A stretch of DNA of 64,000 bases from an uncultured Parabacteroides sp. (GCA_934725305.1 CAKVBA010000002.1:42549-106548), one strand, 5' to 3'. Positions 54,017 through 63,694 are shown, numbered from the stretch's first letter. Made by a program: numbers and translations. The notes: generated from the letters alone by a model not told the origin.

Positions 54017-56947
54017 ATGAAAATACAAAGAATACCTATAGTCAGTCTATTATTTGCCCTCCTATTGATGGTGGGCAATAGCTGTAGTGACGACAATCCA
54101 TACTTATCAAACGAGTTTGGTTCAAAGCTGGAAACGAACAAGGATTACAAGCTGAGTACATTCTCATTGGAAAAGCATATATGGGAAATTCCTGATTCTA
54201 CAGAATATATCACCCTCCAGTTCCGTTCGCATACAGATTCTTCTATAAAGGAGTTCAATGCAATCGTCAGCATCAAGGATGGCAAGTGCGTGTTCTGTGT
54301 TCAAATTCCAAAAAACGCCAGCCTTGCTGATAGCGACTACGATGTGATAGGCATTTTGCCAAACGGCAAGAAGTTGGGCGCTCGTCTAATCGCTACGTTC
54401 AAGAATGAGATGCTCCATCTGATCATGAGCAATGAGGTGGAATACGGCTTGGAGAATGGTGACGGAAGCGCCGAGGATCCCTACTTGATTTACACGGCGG
54501 AAGACTTCGACACGTTCGCATTCGGATTATACAAGGATACCGTCAACCACGCTAAAGGGATATACTTCAAGCAAGCGGGCGATTTCATCGCTCCTCCTTT
54601 GAGCGACGTGTATAGCGGCAGAAACTATGCGGGCTACACCTTTGCAGGAACGTATGACGGAGGCGGACACACCATCATGCTCAACTACACGGGCTCTAAC
54701 TCAGATAAAGACCAGGACATCGGATTGTTCAAGATCCTCTGCGACGGCGCAGTCATCAAGAATTTGAATGTGAATGCCAACATAAGAGGTGTCAAGAATA
54801 ATGCGGGAGCGATTGCCGGCAAGACGGAAGGAAGGGTCTCTTTAGAAGGAATTCAGGTAAGTGGCAGCATACAGGATTGCGGTAATAACATCGGTGGGTT
54901 CATTGGAATGAGCCAAAATCTTACCGCCACCAACTGCCGGATTTTGGCAACTGTTAGCGGAACGAATAGTGTCGGCGGATTGGTTGGTTTAACAGAGGGC
55001 AAGCTGACCGTGATGAACTACACCAATTTGGTGCCGGGCAAAGAATCGGGCACCATTGGTATCCTTGCCAAAGGATTACGTGTTGGCGGTATCGCAGGCT
55101 TCATTAACAATGGTGAATTAAAAGCTTCGAATATTTCACTTTTCCATGCCATCCCTCAAGAGGACATTGACCTTAAGATTATCTACAGCAAAGACGGATT
55201 TGCAGGAGGATTGGTAGGTCAACTGACCAACAGCTCTACTTCGCAGATTATCAATACGCAAGTGGCAGCTTCAGTACGCAGCGACGGCAACTGCGTGGGT
55301 GGATTCATTGGAATGTACAGGTCGAATAATCTGACCATCAGTAACAGTCAGTTCAATTCCTACGTGAAAGGCAATGTAAGTGTAGGAGGATTGATCGGCG
55401 ATGCAACAGGAGAGATCAAGGTCGAAGGAAACTCGCAAATAGCACAAGTATATAATGGAGGATATAACTCTATTGAAGGCAACGAATCAGTAGGAGGTAC
55501 CATTGGCTTTGCTAAATGCACACTGACCGCAAAAGATGAATTCACCATCAATACACAAGTGGTAGCCTACAAAACTACTGTGGGAGGATTAATCGGACGA
55601 TTAGACGCTAAGACATTGACATTAGAGAATTTTACGTTTGACCAGAATATGCACGTCTATGGTCCGGATGCTGTAGGTGGCGTAGTGGGCCAAGCGATGA
55701 ACGGCAGTGTCATTGATGGCAAAGCCAACGTCTCTTTGGACAACTCCATACCGAAAGCCGATAGTTTTACCAGCCATTTCCCCGGAACGGTATCGTCGGG
55801 TTCTCCTTATGGAGGATCTTCTTCTAACGGAACAGCCATGGGAGGAATTGTCGGATATGCTTACTCGTCAAGCATTATCGGTGTATGCTTCTCCGGCACG
55901 GTGGTTGGAGGAGAGCGAGTAGGCGGAATCGCTGGCCAAATCCACTGGGCTGACGCCGGTTATTCGTTCAAGAATTGCATTAACAAGGGAAAGAGTGTAA
56001 CCAATAGTTCAGGCTCCAAAACAGGAGGTGTCTGTGGATTCTTGCAATACTACCATGGAGATGTAGGTAATCTTATCAACTATGGCAAAGTGGATGGGTC
56101 GTCAGCTACTGGCGGTATCTTTGGCCAAGCCACGGTAGAAGGCGGAGATAAAATGGTTCTTACCTATATGGTCAATGCGGGAGATGTCACAGGAAAAGAT
56201 AACGTAGGCGGTTGTGTCGGATACATCACCGGAAGCGAATCTCCAGGAAATGAAATCAATAATTCGGTCAACTTTGGGTCTGTCACCAACAACGGTGGAG
56301 GAAGCATTGGCGGCATCTTAGGATTTGGCGATACCGCCAGATCATGTATTTTCACCAGTGCCAACCATGGAGATATTAAAGGCGGATCAAGCGGCGCATC
56401 AAACGTCGGCGGCATTTGCGGAAGATTCGGATGGCATTCCAGCTCATCAGTGAGTAAGAGATATAACATCGAATTGGCCAGATGCTGCAACACCGGCACC
56501 ATCTCCAGTGGCCATAAGGATTCGTATGTAGGCGGTGTGCTGGGCAGACAAGCCTTAGGTAGTACAACCGACGAAACCCACTGGATGGTGCACGATTGCT
56601 ACAACAAAGGCCCTATTCCTTCAAAGCATGATTCAGACACCGGAGGAATCGTCGGATATGTGGACCACACATCGGAAGTGCAATGTTGCTACAGCTCGGG
56701 AGATATTAAAAAGGGCAACGGTGTTGTAGGAACGCACAAAGGTGGATCGACATGGTATCACCATCATCTCTATTACTTGGAAGATACTGCGGATGGCTGG
56801 AACTGCGACAAAATCAAAAAGAGTAACAAAGGAAAAGAATCTTCCTACGGCGGATTTGATTTCAAGAACGTATGGCATATCGATTCGGGCAAAAACGATG
56901 AAATGCCTCATCTCAAGGATTGCCATTTCCAATTCTTCAGCCTCTGA
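54017..56947 (+). CDS. GLUG-repeat surface lipoprotein
   Basis: The 976-residue protein has a lipobox at Cys23 (VGNSC) followed by SDDNP. A beta-rich N-terminal region (about 30-150) precedes at least fifteen GLUG-like units, such as GGFIGMSQ, GGLVGLTE, GGIAGFIN, GGLIGDAT, GGVVGQAM, GGICGRFG and GGIVGYVD, spread from about 240 to 920. The C-terminus (GGFDFKNVWHIDSGKNDEMPHLKDC) resembles that of other GLUG proteins. It starts 34 bp after the first GLUG gene and shares its layout, but lacks the helical insert. A shared role in surface adhesion is likely but unproven. Confidence 0.75.
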   Translation: MKIQRIPIVSLLFALLLMVGNSCSDDNPYLSNEFGSKLETNKDYKLSTFSLEKHIWEIPDSTEYITLQFRSHTDSSIKEFNAIVSIKDGKCVFCVQIPKNASLADSDYDVIGILPNGKKLGARLIATFKNEMLHLIMSNEVEYGLENGDGSAEDPYLIYTAEDFDTFAFGLYKDTVNHAKGIYFKQAGDFIAPPLSDVYSGRNYAGYTFAGTYDGGGHTIMLNYTGSNSDKDQDIGLFKILCDGAVIKNLNVNANIRGVKNNAGAIAGKTEGRVSLEGIQVSGSIQDCGNNIGGFIGMSQNLTATNCRILATVSGTNSVGGLVGLTEGKLTVMNYTNLVPGKESGTIGILAKGLRVGGIAGFINNGELKASNISLFHAIPQEDIDLKIIYSKDGFAGGLVGQLTNSSTSQIINTQVAASVRSDGNCVGGFIGMYRSNNLTISNSQFNSYVKGNVSVGGLIGDATGEIKVEGNSQIAQVYNGGYNSIEGNESVGGTIGFAKCTLTAKDEFTINTQVVAYKTTVGGLIGRLDAKTLTLENFTFDQNMHVYGPDAVGGVVGQAMNGSVIDGKANVSLDNSIPKADSFTSHFPGTVSSGSPYGGSSSNGTAMGGIVGYAYSSSIIGVCFSGTVVGGERVGGIAGQIHWADAGYSFKNCINKGKSVTNSSGSKTGGVCGFLQYYHGDVGNLINYGKVDGSSATGGIFGQATVEGGDKMVLTYMVNAGDVTGKDNVGGCVGYITGSESPGNEINNSVNFGSVTNNGGGSIGGILGFGDTARSCIFTSANHGDIKGGSSGASNVGGICGRFGWHSSSSVSKRYNIELARCCNTGTISSGHKDSYVGGVLGRQALGSTTDETHWMVHDCYNKGPIPSKHDSDTGGIVGYVDHTSEVQCCYSSGDIKKGNGVVGTHKGGSTWYHHHLYYLEDTADGWNCDKIKKSNKGKESSYGGFDFKNVWHIDSGKNDEMPHLKDCHFQFFSL

Positions 56948-56977
56948 TTGATTACAAAATAAACTCTTGAATACCGG

Positions 56978-57020
56978 AAAAGGGGTTGTGTCAAAATGGT
57001 TGTTTTGATGCAGCCTCTTT
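56978..57020 (+). terminator. Palindromic terminator after the GLUG operon
   Basis: AAAGGGGTTGTGTCAAAA pairs with TTTTGATGCAGCCTCTTT using G-U pairs and one mismatch. It belongs to the dispersed terminator family and lies convergent to xerD. Confidence 0.75.
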
Positions 57021-57044
57021 ACCGTCATTTTTCGCTTATACATT

Positions 57045-57947
57045 TTACCTTTTGTTGCGTGGATGATGCTCCAGAATCTCTTTACGCAAGAACTCACGAT
57101 CTATATGGGTATAAATCTCCGTTGTGGTAATCTTTTCATGCCCCAACATCTCTTGAATAGCCAACAGATTAGCTCCACCTTCCAATAGATGAGTAGCAAA
57201 AGAGTGACGAAAAGTATGCGGACTAATGGTCTTGACAATACCGGCACATTCGGCCTGTACCTTGATAATATGAAACACCGTAATACGAGACAACGGCTTG
57301 CCTCTACGGAATGACAGAAACAGATAATCTTCGTATCCCGGCTTGACACTGATCAGTTCACGGTCTGACAGGTAATATTGTATCTCACGGATGGCCTTTT
57401 CCGAAATAGGCACAAGCCGCTGCTTGCCACCTTTACCTTCTACCCTCACAAAGCCCTCATCGGCATAGATATCCTGAAAGCGCAAGTTAATCAATTCGGA
57501 CACACGTAATCCGCAGCTATACAACACCTCCAGAATAGCCCGGTTACGCTGTCCCTCCTGCTGCGTCAGATCAATCGAATCAATCAGCCGGTCGATCTCT
57601 CCCACAGTTAATACTTCGGGCAATTTCATCCCGATCTTAGGAGATTCCAACAGCTCGGTAGGATCGGTCTGAATATAAGCTTCGAGCAACAAGAAACGGT
57701 AAAACGAGCGGATTCCCGAAATAATGCGAGCCTGTGACCGAGGATGAATGCCAATATCACGCAAACCGGCCACAAACAGCTGCAGATCTTCATAGGAAAT
57801 CTCCTTGAGATTCTTACCCTCACAGCTGGCAAAAGCACAAAGCTTATCCAAGTCACTCAAATAGGCCTCGCGTGTATTCTCCGACAACGACCTCTCTAAA
57901 CGAAGATATATCTGATATTGATTAATTAATTCATTTCCTTGTTGCAT
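57045..57947 (-). CDS. xerD: Site-specific tyrosine recombinase XerD
   Basis: The 300-residue recombinase resolves chromosome dimers at dif with a partner recombinase. The N-terminal SAM-like core-binding domain (YLRLERSLSENTREAYLSDL) is at about 11-90. The catalytic domain holds Arg in SCGLRVSELINL, Lys in VEGKGGKQRLVPI, the HTFRHSFATHLLEGG box, His in QEMLGHEKITTTEIY and the nucleophile Tyr in IYTHID. Length is exact for XerC/XerD; the match to XerD over XerC is by general resemblance. The gene is alone and not beside any integron, phage or mobile cargo, so it is the housekeeping enzyme rather than an integrase. Confidence 0.9.
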   Translation of the reverse strand: MQQGNELINQYQIYLRLERSLSENTREAYLSDLDKLCAFASCEGKNLKEISYEDLQLFVAGLRDIGIHPRSQARIISGIRSFYRFLLLEAYIQTDPTELLESPKIGMKLPEVLTVGEIDRLIDSIDLTQQEGQRNRAILEVLYSCGLRVSELINLRFQDIYADEGFVRVEGKGGKQRLVPISEKAIREIQYYLSDRELISVKPGYEDYLFLSFRRGKPLSRITVFHIIKVQAECAGIVKTISPHTFRHSFATHLLEGGANLLAIQEMLGHEKITTTEIYTHIDREFLRKEILEHHPRNKR

Positions 57948-57983
57948 TGTAGATATGTCATTATATATGTGTCAAATAAATTC

Positions 57984-58035
57984 ATTACCTTTGCCCGATA
58001 ATTTTAGCCTACCGAAAAGGCTATACAAAGGTAAT
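57984..58035 (+). promoter_or_regulatory. aroQ promoter flanked by a 10-bp inverted repeat
   Basis: TACCTTTG (57986-57993) is the -7 box. It forms part of ATTACCTTTG (57984-57993), which is perfectly inverted as CAAAGGTAAT (58026-58035) in the leader. Between them, AGCCT and AGGCT form a small hairpin. Confidence 0.45.
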
Positions 58036-58049
58036 AAACTTACAACAAA

Positions 58050-58475
58050 ATGAAGAAGATCCAGATCATCAACGGTCCCAATCTAAACTTGCTGGGCAAA
58101 CGTGAACCTGCCGTCTATGGCAATGCATCGTTCGAAGACTACCTGGAACAACTCAAAGCCAACTACCCATCTTGTAGCATCGCCTATTTCCAGAGTAATA
58201 TCGAAGGTGAAATGATCAACAAGATCCATGAGGTGGGTTTCGAATACGATGGAATCATCTTAAATGCAGGTGCTTATACACATACATCTATTGCCTTGCA
58301 TGATGCCATCAAAGCGGTGACAACACCGGTTGTTGAAGTACACATATCAAATGTTCATGCTCGTGAATCCTTCCGACACGTTTCCATGATTTCGGCGGCC
58401 TGCAAAGGTGTCATTCTTGGATTCGGATTAGATTCATACCGACTGGCCTTGGAGTCATTCCTTGCCGAGCACTAA
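58050..58475 (+). CDS. aroQ: 3-dehydroquinate dehydratase, type II
   Basis: The 141-residue enzyme dehydrates 3-dehydroquinate in the shikimate pathway. IINGPNLNLLGKREPAVYG at the N-terminus includes the flexible lid with the catalytic Tyr. ILNAGAYTHTSIALHDAI near 71-88, EVHISNVHARESFRHVS near 97-113 and the C-terminal GFGLDSYRLALESF match the dodecameric type II family in motif and length. It stands alone, with its own promoter, divergent from xerD. Confidence 0.96.
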   Translation: MKKIQIINGPNLNLLGKREPAVYGNASFEDYLEQLKANYPSCSIAYFQSNIEGEMINKIHEVGFEYDGIILNAGAYTHTSIALHDAIKAVTTPVVEVHISNVHARESFRHVSMISAACKGVILGFGLDSYRLALESFLAEH

Positions 58476-58533
58476 CAACATGACAGACAAAAGTATTAGG
58501 GTTATTATAGAATTAAATGTTTAATCACAATTA

Positions 58534-58570
58534 TCAAAAGGACGTGTAATTGCGCCTACCATCCTTTTGA
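58534..58570 (+). terminator. Hairpin between aroQ and pyk
   Basis: TCAAAAGGA (58534-58542) pairs perfectly with TCCTTTTGA (58562-58570). There is no good T-run, so it could be the aroQ terminator or a pyk leader structure. Confidence 0.4.
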
Positions 58571-58589
58571 CAACTGAAAATTAAGGTAT

Positions 58590-60047
58590 ATGTTAAAGCA
58601 TACGAAGATTGTTGCTACTATTTCCGACCAACGCTGTGAGGTCGATTTCATCCAATCACTGTACAAGGCAGGAATGAATGTGGTCCGTCTGAACACGGCT
58701 CACATGAATGAAGAAGGTTTAAGCCGCGTCGTTACCAATACACGTACTGTATCTAACCGTATCGGTATCTTAATGGATACAAAAGGTCCGGAAGTGCGCA
58801 CCACAGTCACTGTCGGCAAAGAGCCTATCGGATTCCACACCGGAGACAAAGTCATGATTGCCGGCAATCCTGACAAAGAGACTTCACACGATTTCATCTA
58901 CGTTTCTTATCGCAATTTCGTCAATGACTTGTCTGTTGGCAGTGACATTCTGATTGATGATGGTGATCTGGAGCTGAAAGTTATTGAAAAGACAGCAGAC
59001 TATCTGGTATGTGAAGCCGGCAATGATGCCACTTTAGGCAGCCGCAAAAGTGTGAATGTGCCAGGCGTACGCATCAACTTGCCGTCATTGACAGAAAAAG
59101 ACCGTAAAAACATCTTATGGGCTATCGACAATGATCTGGACTTCATCGCTCACTCATTTGTACGCAACAAGCAGGACGTTTTGGATATCCAGCGCATCTT
59201 GGACGAACACAACAGCCCTATCAAAATCATTGCCAAGATTGAGAACCAAGAGGGTGTTGACAACATCGATGAAATTCTGGAAGCTGCCTATGGCATCATG
59301 ATTGCCCGTGGAGACTTAGGTATCGAAGTGCCGGCAGAAAAGATTCCGGGCATCCAGCGTATCTTGATCCGCAAGTGTGTTGAGGTGAAGAAACCGGTAA
59401 TCGTGGCTACTCAGATGCTTCACTCTATGATTAACAACCCACGTCCTACACGTGCTGAGGTTACCGATATTGCAAACGCTATCTACTATCGCACAGACGC
59501 TTTGATGCTGAGTGGTGAAACGGCATACGGCAAATATCCGTTAGAAGCCGTTCAGACCATGGCAAAAGTGGCCCGCGAAGCAGAAAAGACCAAGTTGGCA
59601 GCCAACGATATTCGTGTACCTATCGAAGGTAACGACTTGGATGTCACTTCTTATTTGGCTAAGCAGGCGGTTAAGTCTTCTGCCAAACTACATGTTAAGG
59701 CCATCATCACAGATTGTCACACAGGCCGCACCGCTCGCTATTTGGCTGCTTTCCGCGGAACATCTACAGTATTCGCTATCTGCTACAATCAGCGCGTCAT
59801 GCGTACATTGTCTCTGTCATACGGTGTTTGGGCTGTTTACCAGCCATGGAACGACAGCCGTCGTGCCTACTTCTGTGATGCTTTGAACCAATTGATCCAG
59901 AGCGGACGTCTGACTCCGAACGATATGGTAGCTTACTTGAGCGGCAGCTTCGGTGAAGGTGGCGGTACAAGCTTCCTTGAAATCAACAACGTGGGACGAG
60001 TATTAGACACCAACAAATCTTATCAGTTGCCGACTTTTAAAGACTAA
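58590..60047 (+). CDS. pyk: Pyruvate kinase
   Basis: The 485-residue enzyme makes pyruvate and ATP from phosphoenolpyruvate. It has TKIVATISDQRCE at the N-terminus, MNVVRLNTAHMN, LMDTKGPEVRT, the B domain (about 70-165), IAKIENQEGVDNIDEI with the catalytic Lys, MIARGDLGIEVPAEKIPGIQ, KPVIVATQMLHSM and the C-terminal regulatory domain. It leads a tight cluster: the methyltransferase follows by 3 bp, then rbfA and the permease, so these four are probably co-transcribed. Confidence 0.96.
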   Translation: MLKHTKIVATISDQRCEVDFIQSLYKAGMNVVRLNTAHMNEEGLSRVVTNTRTVSNRIGILMDTKGPEVRTTVTVGKEPIGFHTGDKVMIAGNPDKETSHDFIYVSYRNFVNDLSVGSDILIDDGDLELKVIEKTADYLVCEAGNDATLGSRKSVNVPGVRINLPSLTEKDRKNILWAIDNDLDFIAHSFVRNKQDVLDIQRILDEHNSPIKIIAKIENQEGVDNIDEILEAAYGIMIARGDLGIEVPAEKIPGIQRILIRKCVEVKKPVIVATQMLHSMINNPRPTRAEVTDIANAIYYRTDALMLSGETAYGKYPLEAVQTMAKVAREAEKTKLAANDIRVPIEGNDLDVTSYLAKQAVKSSAKLHVKAIITDCHTGRTARYLAAFRGTSTVFAICYNQRVMRTLSLSYGVWAVYQPWNDSRRAYFCDALNQLIQSGRLTPNDMVAYLSGSFGEGGGTSFLEINNVGRVLDTNKSYQLPTFKD

Positions 60048-60050
60048 GCA

Positions 60051-60686
60051 ATGCAGATAGAAGCGTTAGACAACTACATACTCACTCATAGTGATGACGA
60101 AGGCGTTCTGTTGGCCGCCTTAAATCGAGATGCCAATGTCAACCTGCTGAGACCTCGCATGTTGTCGGGACATTTGCAGGGCCGCATCCTGAAGATGTTT
60201 TGTCGCATGCTGCGTCCCCAACGAGTTCTCGAAATCGGAACATATACAGGCTATGCTACCTTATGCCTTGCCGAAGGGCTTGATACAGGTGGCTTAGTCC
60301 ACACTATCGAGATCAATGACGAGATGGAAGACTTCATCCGGAAATACCTGACACAGTCTCCGCATCAAGACAAGGTAAGAGTGCACTTTGGAGATGCCAT
60401 GGAGATTATTCCTCAACTGGACGAAACATTCGATATGGTATTTATCGATGCCGACAAACGCTTGTATAGCGACTATTACGACCTGGTTTTCCCGAAGGTT
60501 CGCCCCGGCGGACTGATATTGGCCGACAACACCCTTTGGGACGGAAAAGTGATTGAAGAGGTTCATCCCTCAGATAAACAGACAGCCGGTATTCTGGCTT
60601 TTAACGATAAGATCAAACAAGACGAACGAGTGGAAAAGGTTATTCTTCCGCTACGCGACGGTCTGACGATGATCTGGAAAAAATAA
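60051..60686 (+). CDS. Class I SAM-dependent O-methyltransferase (methyltransferase family 3)
   Basis: The 211-residue protein belongs to the caffeoyl-CoA/catechol O-methyltransferase type. The SAM-binding motif is VLEIGTYTGYATLCLAEGL near 57-75. The metal and substrate region is FDMVFIDADKRLYSDYYDLVFP near 125-146, followed by GGLILADNTLWDG. The bacterial substrate is unknown. The gene starts 3 bp after pyk and is 14 bp from rbfA, so it is embedded in a housekeeping operon. Confidence 0.9.
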   Translation: MQIEALDNYILTHSDDEGVLLAALNRDANVNLLRPRMLSGHLQGRILKMFCRMLRPQRVLEIGTYTGYATLCLAEGLDTGGLVHTIEINDEMEDFIRKYLTQSPHQDKVRVHFGDAMEIIPQLDETFDMVFIDADKRLYSDYYDLVFPKVRPGGLILADNTLWDGKVIEEVHPSDKQTAGILAFNDKIKQDERVEKVILPLRDGLTMIWKK

Positions 60687-60700
60687 AAAGATAATATATT

Positions 60701-61036
60701 ATGGAAAGTACAAGATTACAAAAGATTGGACGTCTTCTACAGAAAGAGCTAAGTGACATATTTCAAAAACAGACACAAGCCATGCGTGGTGTGCTGGTTT
60801 CAGTGAGCGTGGTTCGTGTCAGCCCAGACTTGGGAGTAGCCAAAGCCTATTTGAGCATCTTCCCTTCAAACAAGTCAGAAGAATTGCTGGAGGCAATCCG
60901 TGCCAACACAAAAGCAATCCGCTACGATTTGGGTCAGCGCGTAGGCAAACAGTTGCGCATCATTCCGGAACTGAGCTTCTTCATTGATGACTCCTTGGAC
61001 TACATCGAACACATCGACGAACTATTGAAGAAATAG
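60701..61036 (+). CDS. rbfA: Ribosome-binding factor A
   Basis: The 111-residue protein binds the 30S subunit and assists 16S rRNA 5' end maturation. It has the KH-like RbfA fold, with RLQKIGRLLQKELSDIFQ at the start, VRVSPDLGVAKAYLSIFP in the middle and LRIIPELSFFIDDSLDYIEHIDELL at the end. Length is standard. It lies between the methyltransferase and the LolE-type permease with short gaps on both sides. Confidence 0.95.
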   Translation: MESTRLQKIGRLLQKELSDIFQKQTQAMRGVLVSVSVVRVSPDLGVAKAYLSIFPSNKSEELLEAIRANTKAIRYDLGQRVGKQLRIIPELSFFIDDSLDYIEHIDELLKK

Positions 61037-61044
61037 AAGAGACT

Positions 61045-62271
61045 TTGAATTTCCCTTTCTACATAGCACGGAGATACCTGTTCTCAAAGAAGTCACACAA
61101 TGCCATCAACATCATCTCTATGGTGTCGGTCTGTGGTGTGGTGATCGCAACCATTGCACTGGTTTGCGCTCTTTCGGTTTATAATGGATTCAATGACTTG
61201 ATATCGAATCTATTCAGCAATTTCGACCCCGAACTGAAAATCACACCACGAACAGGCAAAGTGTTTGATCCTACGCAACCAGCCATCAAGCAGGTCTGCT
61301 GCTTGCCCGAGATTGCCAGCTCTTGCGAGATATTACAAGACAACGCCTTAGTGCGCTACCGCGAACGGCAAGTAATTGCTACCCTGAAGGGCGTAGATAA
61401 TCACTTTAGCCAATTGACAGCTATCGACAGCGTACTGATTGACGGACGTTTCATTCTGCAAGACGAAGTAGTCAACTATGCCACACTGGGCATCGGACTG
61501 GCGTCTGCGTTGGGCGTAAACGCCGGCTTTGTCTCTCCTTTGGAACTATATGTGCCCAAGCGAGACGAAAAGGTCAACCTATCAAATCCGGCCACTTCTT
61601 TCAATCAGGAATATGCCTATATCGGTGGAGTTTTCTGTATCAACCAGCAGATCTATGATGAGAATTTTATGATTATCCCGATTACTCTGGCCCGTGATCT
61701 CTTTCACTACAACAATGAGGTGACTGCGATTGAGCTAAAACTTAAAGACGATAGCCATTTGGCCCAGACGCAACGGCATATCCAGCAAATACTGGGCAAC
61801 TCCTTCATCGTTGAAAACCGCTATGAACAACAGAAGGCTTCATTCAAAATGATGCAGGTAGAGAAGTGGATGACCTTCTTGATTCTCTGTTTCATCTTGA
61901 CAATTGCCCTGTTCAACGTAGTTGGTTCTCTATCCATGCTGATGATTGAAAAGCAACAAGATGTGCGCACCCTGCGCAATATGGGAGCCGACAACGTGCT
62001 GATACGTCGCATCTTCTTGTTTGAAGGATGGATGATTTCGGGATTTGGAGCCTTTATCGGCATCCTCATAGGCGTTACGCTATGCCTGTTACAACAATCA
62101 TTCGGACTGATTAAATTGGGTGAAATGAGTGATGCTTTCATTATTGATGCCTATCCGGTACGGGTTGAGCTGGGCGACATCGCCACTGTATTCCTGACAG
62201 TTCTGATTATCGGTTTCCTCGCTGCCTGGTATCCGGTTCGATATTTAGGCAACAAATGGATCAATGAATAA
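61045..62271 (+). CDS. LolC/LolE-type ABC transporter permease
   Basis: The 408-residue inner-membrane protein resembles the permease subunit that releases lipoproteins for transport to the outer membrane. The N-terminal FYIARRYLFSKKSHNAINIIS is diagnostic. Four transmembrane helices lie near 21-46, 275-300, 325-350 and 370-395, with a periplasmic domain between the first two. The late region MIEKQQDVRTLRNMGADNVLIRRIFLFEG is the FtsX-type coupling region. Translation starts at TTG 61045, 8 bp after the rbfA stop; the conserved N-terminus leaves no room for a downstream ATG. The LolD ATPase is not in the window. Confidence 0.9.
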   Translation: MNFPFYIARRYLFSKKSHNAINIISMVSVCGVVIATIALVCALSVYNGFNDLISNLFSNFDPELKITPRTGKVFDPTQPAIKQVCCLPEIASSCEILQDNALVRYRERQVIATLKGVDNHFSQLTAIDSVLIDGRFILQDEVVNYATLGIGLASALGVNAGFVSPLELYVPKRDEKVNLSNPATSFNQEYAYIGGVFCINQQIYDENFMIIPITLARDLFHYNNEVTAIELKLKDDSHLAQTQRHIQQILGNSFIVENRYEQQKASFKMMQVEKWMTFLILCFILTIALFNVVGSLSMLMIEKQQDVRTLRNMGADNVLIRRIFLFEGWMISGFGAFIGILIGVTLCLLQQSFGLIKLGEMSDAFIIDAYPVRVELGDIATVFLTVLIIGFLAAWYPVRYLGNKWINE

Positions 62272-62299
62272 AGGTGCTGCTTATATGACGCATCCTCAT

Positions 62300-62347
62300 A
62301 AAAAATCCCGCCTATGCCATAGTAACACTATCCATAGACGGGAAATT
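62300..62347. terminator. Bidirectional terminator between the permease and manC
   Basis: AAATCCCGCCTATG and CATAGACGGGAAATT are near-perfect inverted arms in a convergent gap, with A/T-rich tails on both sides. Confidence 0.7.
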
Positions 62348-62363
62348 TCATATAAGACTCAAA

Positions 62364-63446
62364 TCAATTAAATTCCTTGCCATACTTCATCTGAGCATCG
62401 GCCACAAACTGCTTGATGCGCTGTTCATCTTCTTTTCTGCAAATCAACAACACATTATCTGATTCAGCCACGATACAGTCTTGCAAGCCCTGCACAACCG
62501 TCAAACGAGCAGGATTATCCAACGCAACTATATTACCGGTAGATTCATAAAACAACACCTTGTCATTTTTCAACACCGCGTTGTTGTTATTGTCTTTATG
62601 GGCAATATCAAACAGCGTTCCCCATGTTCCCATATCGGCCCAACCAAAGTCCACACAAAGCATATACACATTGTCGGCCTTTTCCATCACACCATAGTCG
62701 ATAGAGATATTCAGACAGTAGGGGAAAATTGTCTGGATAAAGTCATACTCTTCAGGAGTATTAAATTTAGATTTGCCCAAATCAAACCGTGCAGAAACAT
62801 CCGGCAGATATTTCTGTAACGCCTCAATAATGGCACGAACATTCCAGACAAACAGACCTGAGTTCCAGAAAAACTCGCCACTCTCCTGAAACACCTTAGC
62901 CAATTCCAAATTAGGCTTTTCGGTAAAGGTCTTTACCTTCGTAAATTCTTTCAGCATGGTGTCGCTACTTTGGATATAGCCATATCCCGTTTCCGGACGA
63001 CTCGGCTTAATACCCAATGTAACCAATGCCTGATTCTCTTTCACAAACTCCAGACTCTTCAGCACATCACGCAAGAAGACATCCTCTTTCATAATCAAAT
63101 GGTCAGAGGGAGCAACCACGATGTTGGCATTCGGATTAATAGCCTGAATGTGATAAGCGGCATAAGCAATACATGGAGCTGTATTACGACGAGCCGGCTC
63201 CAACAGAATCTGCTGCGGAGCCACTTCGGGCAACTGCTCCTTTACCAATCCTTCATATTGTTCATTTGTTGCTATATAAATATTCTCAATGGGGATTATT
63301 TTGGCAAAACGGTCGAATGTCATTTGCAGTAAAGAGCGGCCTGTACCGAAGAAATCCAAAAACTGTTTTGGGTAACTTTCTCGACTAAACGGCCAGAAAC
63401 GACTACCTATTCCACCGCCCATGATAACGCAATAATTATCTTTCAT
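62364..63446 (-). CDS. manC: Mannose-1-phosphate guanylyltransferase
   Basis: The 360-residue enzyme makes GDP-mannose from GTP and mannose 1-phosphate, the donor for mannose and fucose in capsule, O-antigen and surface glycoproteins. The pyrophosphorylase signature GGGIGSRFWPFSRESYPKQFL is at about 10-30, LEPARRNTAPCIAYAA near 82-97, VAPSDHLI near 111, and FTEKPNLELA and FFWNSGLFVW near 174-200. It lacks the C-terminal isomerase domain of ManA-ManC fusions. It is a single gene with its own -7 box and is not within a visible polysaccharide cluster. Confidence 0.94.
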   Translation of the reverse strand: MKDNYCVIMGGGIGSRFWPFSRESYPKQFLDFFGTGRSLLQMTFDRFAKIIPIENIYIATNEQYEGLVKEQLPEVAPQQILLEPARRNTAPCIAYAAYHIQAINPNANIVVAPSDHLIMKEDVFLRDVLKSLEFVKENQALVTLGIKPSRPETGYGYIQSSDTMLKEFTKVKTFTEKPNLELAKVFQESGEFFWNSGLFVWNVRAIIEALQKYLPDVSARFDLGKSKFNTPEEYDFIQTIFPYCLNISIDYGVMEKADNVYMLCVDFGWADMGTWGTLFDIAHKDNNNNAVLKNDKVLFYESTGNIVALDNPARLTVVQGLQDCIVAESDNVLLICRKEDEQRIKQFVADAQMKYGKEFN

Positions 63447-63479
63447 GATACAGATTATTATATTATTATACTTCTCCTA

Positions 63480-63487
63480 CAAATGTA
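63480..63487 (-). promoter_or_regulatory. -7 box for manC
   Basis: CAAATGTA reads TACATTTG on the minus strand, 34 bp upstream of the manC start. Confidence 0.6.
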
Positions 63488-63547
63488 ACGTAATAATCCG
63501 ATATTTGTTATTAGGAATAATTTTTTTTGAAAAAAAACAACCAATCA

Positions 63548-63578
63548 TTTGCAGTTTCAAAAATAAACTCTACCTTTG
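63548..63578 (+). promoter_or_regulatory. Promoter of the tRNA-Leu pair
   Basis: TTTG (63548-63551) and TACCTTTG (63571-63578) match the Bacteroidetes -33 and -7 elements with a 19-bp spacer, the best complete promoter in the window. Transcription would start about 26 bp before the first tRNA. Confidence 0.7.
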
Positions 63579-63610
63579 CATCGCATTTGAGAGACAATCT
63601 TACAGCAAAT

Positions 63611-63694
63611 GCCCAGATGGCGGAATTGGTAGACGCGTTGGTCTCAAACACCAATGGATTCACTTCCATCCCGGTTCGATCCCGGGTCTGGGTA
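63611..63694 (+). tRNA. tRNA-Leu (anticodon CAA)
   Basis: The 84-nt gene folds as a class II tRNA. The acceptor GCCCAGA pairs with TCTGGGT (one G-U), the D arm contains AATTGGTAGAC, and the anticodon stem TTGGT/ACCAA encloses the loop CTCAAAC, giving anticodon CAA for codon TTG. The T arm CCGGTTCGATCCCGG is standard. The CCA end is not encoded. Confidence 0.95.

Noticed and set aside
57045..57947. Tyrosine recombinase considered as a phage or integron integrase.
   Set aside because: Length and motifs fit XerC/XerD, and no mobile cargo or attachment site adjoins it.
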